A stretch of DNA of 7,008 nucleotides. Source: Pseudomonadota bacterium (GTDB lineage: Bacteria; Pseudomonadota; Alphaproteobacteria; Rhizobiales; Hyphomicrobiaceae). Positions 1-6,710 of this stretch are shown here, one piece after another. The position numbers were made by a program, and so were the translations under genes. Position 1 is the stretch's first letter. Each line of letters opens with the position of its first letter. The DNA lies in contig JAEZAW010000254.1 of NCBI GenBank assembly GCA_023430315.1, positions 1 to 7,008 of the forward strand, in the 5' to 3' direction. The notes under the pieces are model-generated. The model did no database searches. It was not told the origin of the DNA and saw nothing but the letters and a program-made list of their open reading frames with translations.

Positions 1-167
1 ACAGAATGATGCGGGCTGGCATGGCCTCTTGCCGCACGCAGCTCATCGAGCGCGCCGCGTACGGCGCCGAGCGTTGCGGCGTGGCCAAAGCGCGCGACGA
101 CCACACGGCCAGCCTCGCCACGCAGCACCTCGTCCACTGAGGGTATCGGACCGGATACCTTGCTCAC
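1..167 (-). CDS. selA: L-seryl-tRNA(Sec) selenium transferase (SelA), N-terminal fragment cut by the window edge
   Basis: SelA is a cytoplasmic PLP enzyme that converts Ser-tRNA(Sec) to Sec-tRNA(Sec) with selenophosphate. Only 55 codons are in the window. They read M(GTG)-SKVSGPIPSVDEVLRG, then VVVARFGHAATLGAVRGAL and DELRAARGHASPHHS. The 'IPSVDEVLR' start followed by a 'hydrophobic-RFGH...V+xxLDELRAA' helix is the usual SelA N-terminal domain pattern (E. coli SelA has 'LPAIDRLLR' and then a helical segment). The PLP lysine region lies outside the window, so catalytic competence cannot be judged. GTG at 167-165 is chosen because GGAG (177-174 on the minus strand) lies 6 nt upstream. The frame is closed upstream by the fdhE stop codon. 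The gene starts 21 bp after fdhE and is probably cotranscribed with it. Its position directly behind a Sec-containing formate dehydrogenase operon strongly supports the call; the fragment alone would be only suggestive. Confidence 0.8.
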   Translation of the reverse strand, partial: MSKVSGPIPSVDEVLRGEAGRVVVARFGHAATLGAVRGALDELRAARGHASPHHS

Positions 168-173
168 ACCTCG

Positions 174-177
174 CTCC
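174..177 (-). promoter_or_regulatory. Shine-Dalgarno site for selA (decides the GTG start)
   Basis: On the minus strand GGAG is followed by a 6-nt spacer (CGAGGT) and GTG at 167-165. No ATG lies in this frame between the fdhE stop and the SelA-like residues, so this site fixes the GTG as the most likely start. Confidence 0.6.
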
Positions 178-188
178 AGGCTCTCTTT

Positions 189-1130
189 CTAGTAGCCCAT
201 AAGGAACGGATTCACCGAGGCGCGTGTCCACCCCTCCTTTGTGAGGGTGAGGTCGAGCGCCAGGGATGCCACATCGTCGGCAATCGGCTCGAGGCTCGGA
301 TCCTTATGCTGATGGAGCATCTTCACATAGGAGTCGCAGGCCTCGCAGGTCTCGCCCATGACGGTTTCATTGCCGCCCTCGATCGAGTGATAGGCGATGC
401 CTTTCTCGCTACTGCACACGAGGCACTTGATGCGGACGACATTCCACTGCGTCGCGCAGATCGAGCACGTGCAGAAGCGCGTGCCGTGCGCCCCTTCCCA
501 GCCGACGACGGCACTCGCGACAGGCGCACCGCCGCAGGAGGGACAGGCCCCATCAGCTACGCGCTGGAGCGTCTCCACATCGAGCCGGGCGGCAAGGCGC
601 GTGAAGAGCACCTGCACCGCAGCAGCAGCCAGCACGTGCTCGGCAATCGCATCGCCGGGGATCTCGTCGAGGATGACGGCCTGCATCATGAGCCGGCGCG
701 CATCGCGGCCGGCCTTCTGGACAGTTTCCAGCGCCGCGCGGGAGGTCTCCGCAAGATGATCGGCGTCCGCCAGCTTCTTCAGGAGCGCGTCGAATGTCTC
801 GTCCGCCGTCTCGTCGAGCGCGATCTGGCCGGTCGACATGGGCGGCATGGTGTTTTCGCGCGCGAGTGCAAGGCGCTCAGGCGACGGCAGAACCGGCTCG
901 GGAAGGTCCGTGAGGATGTCGTGCTGCGCCCGCGTGATCTCAGATAGCAGGCGCAGATAAGGCTCGAGCTCGTGTCCCGGCGCAAGCGCCGCAAAGCGCT
1001 CGCTGCGCGCGAGGAAAATTCGGCCAGGATCGGGGAGCACGGCGAAAGGCGGGTTCGCCACTTCGCCGATATCCATGGGGGCCAACGGCACGGCATCGCC
1101 GGCCGGGCGTCTGGAACCGTCACGCGGCAT
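189..1130 (-). CDS. fdhE: Formate dehydrogenase accessory/maturation protein FdhE
   Basis: FdhE is a cytoplasmic protein needed for activity of membrane-bound, Tat-exported formate dehydrogenases; in E. coli it interacts with the catalytic subunits. This protein has 313 aa, against 309 in E. coli. The N-terminal two thirds are helical with no cysteine. The C-terminal third has four CxxC pairs, C196/C199 (CPSC), C222/C225 (CSIC, preceded by C220), C236/C239 (CLVC) and C262/C265 (CEAC), which form the family's rubredoxin-like iron-binding region. Other family-like segments are 'YHSIEGG' (about 247-253) and the 'DDVASLALDL' helix near the C-terminus. The ATG at 1130 has GAGG (1139-1136) 5 nt upstream. 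A second in-frame ATG at codon 19 (MDIGEV) is possible but has no better support. It lies 37 bp after fdoI and 21 bp before selA, inside the formate dehydrogenase operon. Confidence 0.93.
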   Translation of the reverse strand: MPRDGSRRPAGDAVPLAPMDIGEVANPPFAVLPDPGRIFLARSERFAALAPGHELEPYLRLLSEITRAQHDILTDLPEPVLPSPERLALARENTMPPMSTGQIALDETADETFDALLKKLADADHLAETSRAALETVQKAGRDARRLMMQAVILDEIPGDAIAEHVLAAAAVQVLFTRLAARLDVETLQRVADGACPSCGGAPVASAVVGWEGAHGTRFCTCSICATQWNVVRIKCLVCSSEKGIAYHSIEGGNETVMGETCEACDSYVKMLHQHKDPSLEPIADDVASLALDLTLTKEGWTRASVNPFLMGY

Positions 1131-1167
1131 CCAAGCCTCGGATTTCTGTCACTCTCACACTTAAGCC

Positions 1168-1857
1168 TTACTCGGCGGGCTGAGGCCCACCCGGCTCCTT
1201 ACCGATTTCCTTGCGCAGCCACTTGCGATGGTGCCGCCAGGCCCAACCGCCCGTCACCGAGCCACGCGTCATGGCGCTGATCGTGCCACGAACCCAGATC
1301 GCTGCATAGACGTGGATGATCCAGATCGCGATCGTGATCACGGCCGACCCGGCATGGATAACCGCCGCCAAGCGCCGCTGGTCGATGGTCGCCTTGAAGC
1401 CCAGGAGCTCCTCGAAGTAGGCGAGACCGACCGGCCAGAGCCCGATGCCCGTCACGAACATGACCAGCACCAGAATGGCCTGCGCCCAGAAGACGAACTT
1501 CTGGCCAGCATTGTATTTTCCGACCTCGGGCAGGTACTCCTCACGCCCCGCAAGCACATGGCGAAGGCGCGCGAGCCAGACCCAATCTGTCCGCTCCGGC
1601 AGGTTCGCCGTAAAGAAGCGCAGGAACAACCCGAGGAAGCCGATGACCAGCACCACGCCGAGCCACGGATGAAGCCAGCGCGCCGTCGCGCCGCCACCAA
1701 AGAGGCCCGTCAGCCAGAAGAGGCTCGGATGGAACAGCGCGAGCCCGCTGATCATCAGCAATACAAAGCTGATCGCGACGACCCAATGGTTAATGCGCGC
1801 GCTGCCGGAGTAACGAGGCACCTGCAGGTGCGCCTCGCCATCCTTATGTTGTGTCAT
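1168..1857 (-). CDS. fdoI: Formate dehydrogenase gamma subunit, cytochrome b556 (FdoI/FdnI type)
   Basis: This is the inner-membrane diheme cytochrome b subunit that takes electrons from the beta subunit and reduces quinone. It has 229 aa, slightly longer than E. coli FdnI/FdoI (about 211-217). Four hydrophobic segments are visible: about 25-45, 63-82, 122-142 and 166-188. Histidines H24 (RINHW), H63 (WLHPW), H168 (VIHAG) and H182 (IIHVY) sit where E. coli FdnI has its heme ligands (H18, H57, H155, H169), with constant offsets of 6 for the first pair and 13 for the second. The C-terminal tail is basic (RHHRKWLRK), as expected of a cytoplasmic end. Its ATG overlaps the fdoH stop codon as ATGA, and GGAGGT inside the end of fdoH lies 5 nt upstream, so translation is probably coupled. 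Stop is TAA. Confidence 0.95.
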   Translation of the reverse strand: MTQHKDGEAHLQVPRYSGSARINHWVVAISFVLLMISGLALFHPSLFWLTGLFGGGATARWLHPWLGVVLVIGFLGLFLRFFTANLPERTDWVWLARLRHVLAGREEYLPEVGKYNAGQKFVFWAQAILVLVMFVTGIGLWPVGLAYFEELLGFKATIDQRRLAAVIHAGSAVITIAIWIIHVYAAIWVRGTISAMTRGSVTGGWAWRHHRKWLRKEIGKEPGGPQPAE

Positions 1858-2759
1858 GCGCCACCTCCCCGCAGTTTCTCGGCGTTCTCCTCATCCTCCT
1901 CCGTGACGCGGTTGGCGCCCGCAAGCAGATGATGAACAACACCGAAGGCTGCCGTCAGGCCGAGAAGCGCGAGACCGGCGTACTTGCCGGCGCCCTTCCA
2001 GAGCTCGACGAGCGGACTGATCCGCGGGTTCAGCGGCAAGCCGGCATAGAGCTGCGGCTTGTCGATATGGTGCAACACGTACATCACGTGCGTGCCCTGC
2101 ACGCCCGGCGGATCGTAGAGGCCCGCCTGCGCGTAGCCGCGGTCCTTGAGGTCCACGATACGCTCGGCGGCGAGCGTCCTCATCTCGTCCTTGGTGCCGA
2201 AGGTGATGGCCTTCGTCGGGCAGGCTTTGGCGCAAGCAGGACCCTGACCGACAGCAACGCGGTCGGAGCACAGCGTGCACTTGTAGGCCTTGTTGTCCGC
2301 CGTCGAGATGCGGGGAATGTTGAAGGGACAGCCCTTCACGCAATACCCGCAGCCGATGCAGTTCGCCGAGATGAAGTCGACGATACCATTGGAGTACTGC
2401 ACGATCGCGCCGGGCGACGGACAGGCCTTGAGGCAGCCCGGATCCTGACAGTGCATGCAGCCATCCTTGCGGATGAGCCACTCGAACTGATTTCGTTCCG
2501 GATTGTCGTACTCGGCATAGCGCATCAGCGTCCAGGTATTCGGCGAGAGGTCGTGAGGGTTGTCGTAAAGCCCCACGTTCTCCTCGATGTCCTGGCGCAG
2601 ATCGTTCCACTCCATGCACGCGACCTGGCAAGCCTTGCAGCCGATGCACTTCGAAACATCGATCAGCTTGGCGACTGGAACCTCCGCCTTGGCAGGCAGA
2701 AGAGTCCCGGTGGTCGCGGAGCGCTTGGTCAGGCCGAATGACGGTTGAAGTTGAGACAT
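1854..2759 (-). CDS. fdoH: Formate dehydrogenase beta subunit, 4x[4Fe-4S] iron-sulfur protein (FdoH/FdnH type)
   Basis: This is the electron-transfer subunit linking the periplasmic alpha subunit to the gamma heme protein. It has 301 aa (E. coli FdnH 294). All sixteen cluster cysteines are present in four groups: C38/41/44/48, C101/104/109/113, C134/137/140/144 and C161/164/176/180. The opening 'KRSAT...VAKLIDVSKCIGCKACQVAC' pattern is typical of the FdnH family. A single C-terminal membrane helix is visible at about 258-281 (AGLALLGLTAAFGVVHHLL), matching the membrane anchor of FdnH. No signal peptide is seen; the family is co-exported with the Tat-bearing alpha subunit. The start ATG at 2759 follows a strong GGGAGGG (2771-2765). 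The gene begins 12 bp after the fdoG stop and overlaps fdoI by 4 bp. No missing cysteine or frameshift was seen. Confidence 0.96.
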   Translation of the reverse strand: MSQLQPSFGLTKRSATTGTLLPAKAEVPVAKLIDVSKCIGCKACQVACMEWNDLRQDIEENVGLYDNPHDLSPNTWTLMRYAEYDNPERNQFEWLIRKDGCMHCQDPGCLKACPSPGAIVQYSNGIVDFISANCIGCGYCVKGCPFNIPRISTADNKAYKCTLCSDRVAVGQGPACAKACPTKAITFGTKDEMRTLAAERIVDLKDRGYAQAGLYDPPGVQGTHVMYVLHHIDKPQLYAGLPLNPRISPLVELWKGAGKYAGLALLGLTAAFGVVHHLLAGANRVTEEDEENAEKLRGGGA

Positions 2760-2771
2760 GTCAGCCCTCCC

Positions 2772-5700
2772 TCAGCTTATGGCCGGGCCGCTGAGCGGCT
2801 CGATGTTGACGAGGAACGCCTTGTATTCCGGCGTCTGGGTATTGGCGTCGCCGACGTAAGGCGTCAGCGAGTTCACGCCGATCGCCTTCTTGGTCTCGCC
2901 AATGAAGCCGTAGTGGATCGGCATGCCGACGTGATGGACCTTCTTTCCATCGACCATCAGCGACGAGATCCGCTTCGAGATCACCGCCTTGCCTTTGACC
3001 GAGCCACGGTTCGACGACACTTTCACCCACTGACCGTTGGAGATGTTCTTCTCCTTCGCAAGCTCGGGAGAAATCTCGACGAAGAACTCGGGTTGGGTGA
3101 TCGCATTCAGCTTGTTGGTCTTCGTCCACCAGTGGAAATGCTCGGTCAGTCGATAGGTCGTCGCCACATAGGGGAAGTCCTTCGACGTGCCGAACGCGGC
3201 GCCGTCCGCCTTGAACACACGCGCTGCTGGGTTCGTGGACATCTTCGGGTGCAGAGCGTTTGCAACCGGGCTCTCGAACGGCTCGTAGTGCTCGGGGAAC
3301 GGGCCTTCGTTCATCATCTTGCGCGCGAAGAAGCGTGCGACGCCCTCCGCGTTCATGATGAAGGGGCCGGCATTCCGTTCCGGCGGAAGTGGTGGCGGAT
3401 AATCCGGGACGTCAGCGCCGCCCCAGGCCTTGCCGTTCCAGGTGATGTAGGACTTGCGCTCGCTCCACGCCTTGCCGGACGGATCCGCCGATGCGCGGTT
3501 GTAGACGATGCGCCGGTTGGCCGGCCACGCGAAGCCCCAGTTGCCGTAGACGTACCTACCGGACGGATCGGAGTTGTCCCGACGCGCCGTCATGTTGCCG
3601 CGCTCGGTGTAGGCGCCGGTATAGATCCAGCAGGCCGACGACGTCGAGCCGTCATCCCGGAGCTGGGCGAACGAGGCGATCTGCTGACCCGCCTTGTAGA
3701 GGGTCTTCGTCGCATCCGCCGGATCCGGGATGTCCACGAGCGCCTTGCCGTTGATCTCGCGCATGAGCTCATCGGCCGTCGGCAGCTTGGGATCCTTGTA
3801 GGCCCACTCGACCTTCGTGATCGGGTCGGGAGCCTTGCCGCCTTCCTTCACATAGAGATCGCGAATGCGGAGGAAGAGCTCCGACACGACCGCGATGTCG
3901 TTGCGCGCCTCGCCCGGACCGTCCGCCGCCTTCCAGCGCCAGTTGATGGTCCGCGAGGAGTTCGTGAACGAGCCTTCGTCCTCGGCAAAGCAGGTCGCCG
4001 GCAGCATGAACACTTCGGTCTGGATCTTCGACGGATCGACCGGATTGGCCTCACCGTGATTCTGCCAGAACTTCGCCGTGTCCGTCTCGAGCGGGTCGAT
4101 CGACACCAGGAACTTCAGCTTCGACAGACCCTCGACCAGCTTGGCCTTGTTCGGCACGGAGAGGAGCGGGTTGAAGCCCTGGCAGACGAAGCCTTTGATC
4201 TGGCCCTGATGGACCAACTCGAACATCTGCAGCGTGTCGTAGACCTTGTCGAGCTTCGGCAGCCACTCGTAGCCGAAGTCGTTCTCTGCTGTCGCGTTCG
4301 CGCCATACATCGACTTCAGCAAGCTGACGTAGAACTTCTTGTAGTTCTGCCAGAAGCTGATCGAGTTCTGCATGAGCGGCCGGAAGTTCCGGTTCGCCAT
4401 ATGCGCAGCAAGCGTCGGCTCGCTGTCACGCGGCTGACCGAGATATCCGGGCGTCGACTGCGAGAGCAGACCGATGTCGGTCAGACCCTGCACGTTCGAA
4501 TGCCCGCGCAGCGCGTTCACGCCGCCGCCCGGCACACCGATGTTGCCGAGCAGGAGCTGGAGCATGCCGGCCGTGCGGATGGTCTGCGATCCGTAGCTGT
4601 GCTGTGTCCAGCCCAGCGCGTACATGACCGTCATCGACTTTTCGCCATTGGCGGTCGATGAGATCATCTCGCAGACCTTCAGGAACTTGTCCTTCGGTGA
4701 TCCGCAGATGCGCTCCACCATCTCCGGCGTGTAGCGGGAGGCGTGCTTCTTCAGAAGCTGGTAGACGGAACGCGGATGCTGAAGGGTCGTATCGCGCACG
4801 ACGAAGCCGTCGGGCCCGATCTCGTAGTCCCAGGTATCGCGGTTGTACGTCCGGTTGTTCGCGTTGAAGCCGGAGTACACGCCCTCCTGCTCGTCGAACG
4901 AGAAGCCTTCCTTCACGATGAGCGAGACGTCGGTGTAGTTCGCCACGTACTCGCGATGGATCTTGTCGTTCGTGAGCAGGTAGTTGATGACGCCGAGCAG
5001 ATACGCGGTGTCGGTGCCGGCACGGATCGGACAGTAGAAGTCCGAGACCGAGGCCGAGCGCGTGAACCGCGGATCGACGACGATGAGGCGCGCCTTGTTA
5101 TGATGCTTGGCTTCCGTGACCCACTTGAAGCCGCACGGATGCGCTTCGGCCGCGTTGCCGCCCATGATGAGCACGACATCGGCGTTCTTGATGTCGGTCC
5201 AGGAGTTCGTCATCGCGCCACGCCCGTATGTCGGAGCCAGACTGGCTACCGTCGGGGCGTGTCAGATACGTGCCTGGTTATCGACTGCGACGATCCCGAG
5301 ACCGCGAACGGCCTTCCAGGTCAACCAGCCCGCCTCGTTCGAGGTGGCACAGCCGGCGAGGAAACCCATGGTGGGCCAGCGGTTCACCGTGACGCCGTCG
5401 CGCGTCTTCTCGATGAAGTTCGCGTCGCGATCTTCCTTCATGAGCTTCGCGATGCGCTCCATCGCGAAATCCCAGGAGACCGGTTCGAACTTGTCGCTGC
5501 CCGGCTTCCGATGCATGGGCCGGGTGACGCGCTGCTTCGAGTGGATGAAGTCGAGGACGCCGGCGCCCTTCGGGCACAGCGTGCCGCGGTTCACCGGGTT
5601 GTCGACGTCGCCTTCGATGTGGAAGATGTCGGCCTTCTCGCCTTTCTTCACATCACCGCGGCTGTAAAGGATCATGCCGCAGCTCACTGAGCAGTACGGG

Positions 5701-5861
5701 CATGTGTTACGGGTTTCGGTCGCTTTCGAAAGCTTGAAGGAATGCGCTGCCTGCGCGAGCGCCACTTCAGCTCCCCCGAAGCCAAAGGCCCCGATCGCCG
5801 AACCCGCAACTCCCGCGCCCGTTCCCTTGAGGAACTGACGTCGTGAGAATTGCACGTTCAT
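2772..5861 (-). CDS. fdoG: Formate dehydrogenase-N/O alpha subunit, selenocysteine-containing, Tat-exported (TGA at 5264-5262 read as Sec)
   Basis: This is the catalytic subunit, oxidising formate to CO2 in the periplasm at a Mo/W-bis-MGD cofactor. Reading through the in-frame TGA gives 1029 aa with Sec at residue 200 (E. coli FdnG: about 1015 aa, Sec196). The context 'VDNQARI-U-HAPTVASLAPTYGRGAM' is almost the E. coli site, with the catalytic His directly after Sec. Other landmarks are a Tat signal (SRRQFLKG, residues 6-13, cleavage probably after the AxA sites at 34-38), the 4Fe-4S ligands C54/C57/C61/C96 with the electron-relay lysine in CPKG (K98), the cofactor motifs MGGNAAEAHP (233-242) and VDPRFTR (262-268), and RGHSN (R452) with the second catalytic residue. 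The C-terminal molybdopterin-binding domain is present (YRLTEHFHWWTK, VKVSSNRG). The ATG at 5861 has GGAGAGG (5872-5866) just upstream; starting further upstream would bury the Tat signal. It is the first gene of the operon. It could equally be named fdnG, since the Nar/Fdo sub-type cannot be told from sequence alone. Confidence 0.96.
5219..5264 (-). promoter_or_regulatory. Bacterial SECIS element with the Sec-coding UGA of fdoG
   Basis: This mRNA stem-loop directs SelB/Sec-tRNA to the UGA at 5264-5262. Counting the UGA as 1-3, nt 4-10 (CACGCCC) pair perfectly with nt 40-46 (GGGCGUG), forming a 7-bp lower stem. After an asymmetric internal loop (CGAC / GACAUAC), the upper hairpin reads GG-U-AGCC-AGUCU-GGCU-CC. 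The bulged U falls exactly at position 17 and the loop G and U at 23 and 24, the positions known to be recognised by SelB in the E. coli fdhF SECIS. Compared with E. coli fdnG as I recall it, the loop is identical and the closing A-U pair is replaced by C-G, a compensatory change. The pairing was worked out by hand; no folding program was run. Confidence 0.9.
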
Positions 5862-5934
5862 TGTACCTCTCCGCCTGTCTATCGTACCGAGTTTGCGGAG
5901 ATTGCCAGTCCCGCCTCTGTACGAGTCGCACGAT

Positions 5935-5950
5935 GAAGACTGTCGTCTTC
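5935..5950 (-). repeat. Perfect 6-bp inverted repeat (leader hairpin) upstream of fdoG
   Basis: GAAGAC and GTCTTC are separated by 4 nt. If transcription starts in the A+T-rich core, this forms a hairpin in the fdo mRNA leader, about 74-89 nt before the start codon. It overlaps an 8-bp palindrome, CTTCGAAG, at 5947-5954. No T run follows on either strand, so it is not an intrinsic terminator. Function is unknown. Confidence 0.4.
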
Positions 5951-6011
5951 GAAGCCGACCACCGCCCGGGCGAGACTCCTCGAATATTAGAACTATTACA
6001 CATAGGGTTTC

Positions 6012-6024
6012 GCATTGTAAATGC
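6012..6024. repeat. Short palindrome, possible operator half-site pair
   Basis: GCATT-gta-AATGC is a perfect 5-bp inverted repeat with a 3-nt spacer, inside the A+T-rich core of the divergent region. It overlaps the candidate minus-strand TACAAT hexamer (6019-6014). I do not recognise a known operator; short palindromes can occur by chance. Confidence 0.3.
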
Positions 6025-6036
6025 TGGCATATTTTG

Positions 6037-6049
6037 CGTTGCAGCAACG
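6037..6049. repeat. 13-bp perfect palindrome in the divergent promoter region
   Basis: CGTTGC-A-GCAACG is a perfect 6-bp inverted repeat around a single base, 12 bp from the end of the palindrome at 6012-6024. It lies just upstream of the candidate minus-strand TACAAT, where a regulator of the fdo operon could bind. I do not recognise the binding protein. Confidence 0.35.
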
Positions 6050-6232
6050 TCTTCTGCGCACGGAACGCCGTCTCCGGTAACTCATTAATTGAACTATATA
6101 ATCAACCGATAGTCGTTCCCTATGAAGTGCTACTGCGCCTCGTGTTGACCCGGGGCCGAGGCCTGCTAGCGTCCGCTCATGACTGACCAGCCGGAATTGC
6201 CGCTTACGGCGGACGATCCCCGCGCCTGAGCC

Positions 6233-6237
6233 GGAGG
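6233..6237 (+). promoter_or_regulatory. Shine-Dalgarno site that decides the TTG start of the TIGR01244 gene
   Basis: GGAGG lies 7 nt before TTG at 6245-6247. An in-frame TGA at 6227-6229 closes the frame just upstream, and no ATG follows until the protein is well under way (M70), so the TTG is the only reasonable start. Confidence 0.65.
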
Positions 6238-6244
6238 CCCGAGC

Positions 6245-6688
6245 TTGCCCGAATTCTCCCATCTCTCGCCGAATGTCGCCGTCTGCGGCCAACTCAAGCC
6301 CGATGATCTCGCCGACGTGGCCAAGCAGGGCTTCCGCGCCATCGTCAACAACCGCCCCGAAGGCGAGGCGTGGATCGGGCAGCCGCGCGAAACGAGCCTC
6401 GACGAAGCGGCGACAGCGGCCGGCATCGCGTGCCACCACATTACCTTCACCATGCCGACGCTTACGGCCGAGCGCGCCCGGCAATTCAACGCGGTTCTCG
6501 ATGGTGCCAACGGCCCCGTGCTGGCGTTCTGCGCCAGCGGCTTTCGCTCGGCACTGCTCTGGGCCATCGCGCGCGCTGCCCGTGGCGAGCCGATCGACGA
6601 TCTGTTGAGGGCCGCCGCAACCGCTGGCCAGCCGCTCGACAAGCACCGCGAAACGATCGCGCGGCTCGCTGCCGAGGCGCGCGGCTGA
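6245..6688 (+). CDS. TIGR01244/DUF442 family protein (rhodanese/dual-specificity phosphatase-like fold)
   Basis: This 147-aa protein has a TTG start. The family comprises small cytoplasmic proteins with a phosphatase/rhodanese-like loop, also found fused to metallo-beta-lactamase-like sulfide-handling proteins (Blh/BigR operons). Visible features are the N-terminal 'LSPNVAVCGQLKPDDLADVAKQGFRAIVNNRPEGE' region, with the typical NNRPEGE turn (35-41), 'HHITFTMP' (64-71), and the active-site loop C96-A-S-G-F-R101-S, a C-x4-R loop where relatives usually have CRSGTRS. Cys and Arg of the loop are intact. Length fits a complete stand-alone family member. No signal peptide or membrane helix is seen. 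It is divergent from the fdo operon and convergent with the right-hand gene, so it appears monocistronic. Substrate is unknown: both sulfurtransferase and phosphatase roles have been suggested for the family. A link to formate dehydrogenase is not shown by the sequence. Confidence 0.85.
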   Translation: MPEFSHLSPNVAVCGQLKPDDLADVAKQGFRAIVNNRPEGEAWIGQPRETSLDEAATAAGIACHHITFTMPTLTAERARQFNAVLDGANGPVLAFCASGFRSALLWAIARAARGEPIDDLLRAAATAGQPLDKHRETIARLAAEARG

Positions 6689-6710
6689 ATTTAGCGCTGC
6701 GCTCAGCCGC
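6681..6710. repeat. Inverted repeat spanning both convergent stop codons, candidate bidirectional terminator
   Basis: GCGGCTGA (6681-6688) and TCAGCCGC (6703-6710) form a perfect 8-bp inverted repeat with a 14-nt loop. The left arm holds the stop codon of the TIGR01244 gene and the right arm the stop codon of the opposing gene. The position suits a shared terminator, but no T run follows on either strand, so it is not a canonical intrinsic terminator. Confidence 0.45.

Larger units (their letters stand above)
5862..6244. promoter_or_regulatory. Divergent intergenic region with A+T-rich core, presumed promoters of the fdo operon and the TIGR01244 gene
   Basis: This 383-bp gap separates the fdoG start (minus) from the TTG start of the plus-strand gene. 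About 5980-6120 is visibly A+T-rich in a GC-rich setting, as expected for a promoter or regulator region. Candidate elements are a plus-strand TATAAT at 6097-6102 without a convincing -35, an overlapping minus-strand TATAGT at 6099-6094, and a minus-strand TACAAT at 6019-6014. Closer to the plus-strand gene, TTGACC at 6145-6150 sits 16 bp from a weak TAGCGT (6167-6172). None is a confident promoter call. If the fdo promoter lies in the A+T-rich core, the operon has a 5' leader of roughly 150-230 nt that contains the hairpin at 5935-5950. No coding sequence is convincing here. Confidence 0.5.

Noticed and set aside
2745..4661. 638-codon plus-strand ORF opposite fdoG
   Set aside because: It is the mirror frame of a high-GC gene, with an Arg/Val/Leu/Asp-rich composition and no recognisable domain. 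The plus-strand ORFs at 1851-2741 and 4743-5690 are the same kind of artefact.
5214..5264. fdoG as a broken gene (premature stop or frameshift) split in two ORFs
   Set aside because: The frame continues unchanged through a single TGA, flanking residues match the E. coli Sec site on both sides, a SECIS hairpin follows, and selA is in the same operon.
6025..6042. Sigma-54 promoter (TGGCAT ... TTTGC) on the plus strand
   Set aside because: The GG and GC pairs are 8 nt apart rather than the 10 nt that sigma-54 promoters require, and no other register fits.
5862..6047. Longer fdoG N-terminus starting at 6047 (62 extra residues)
   Set aside because: It would place the Tat twin-arginine motif deep inside the protein. 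The extra residues look unlike any family sequence, and the ATG at 5861 has its own good ribosome binding site.
6089..6105. FNR/FixK-type box (TTGA ... TCAA)
   Set aside because: The half-sites are separated by 9 nt; the FNR/FixK consensus TTGAT-N4-ATCAA needs 6 nt between TTGA and TCAA.
6227..6247. A second Sec codon: TGA at 6227-6229 joining the 16-codon ORF to the TIGR01244 protein
   Set aside because: No SECIS-like stem-loop with correct spacing follows the TGA, the family has no known Sec at this place, and a good ribosome binding site precedes the TTG start.
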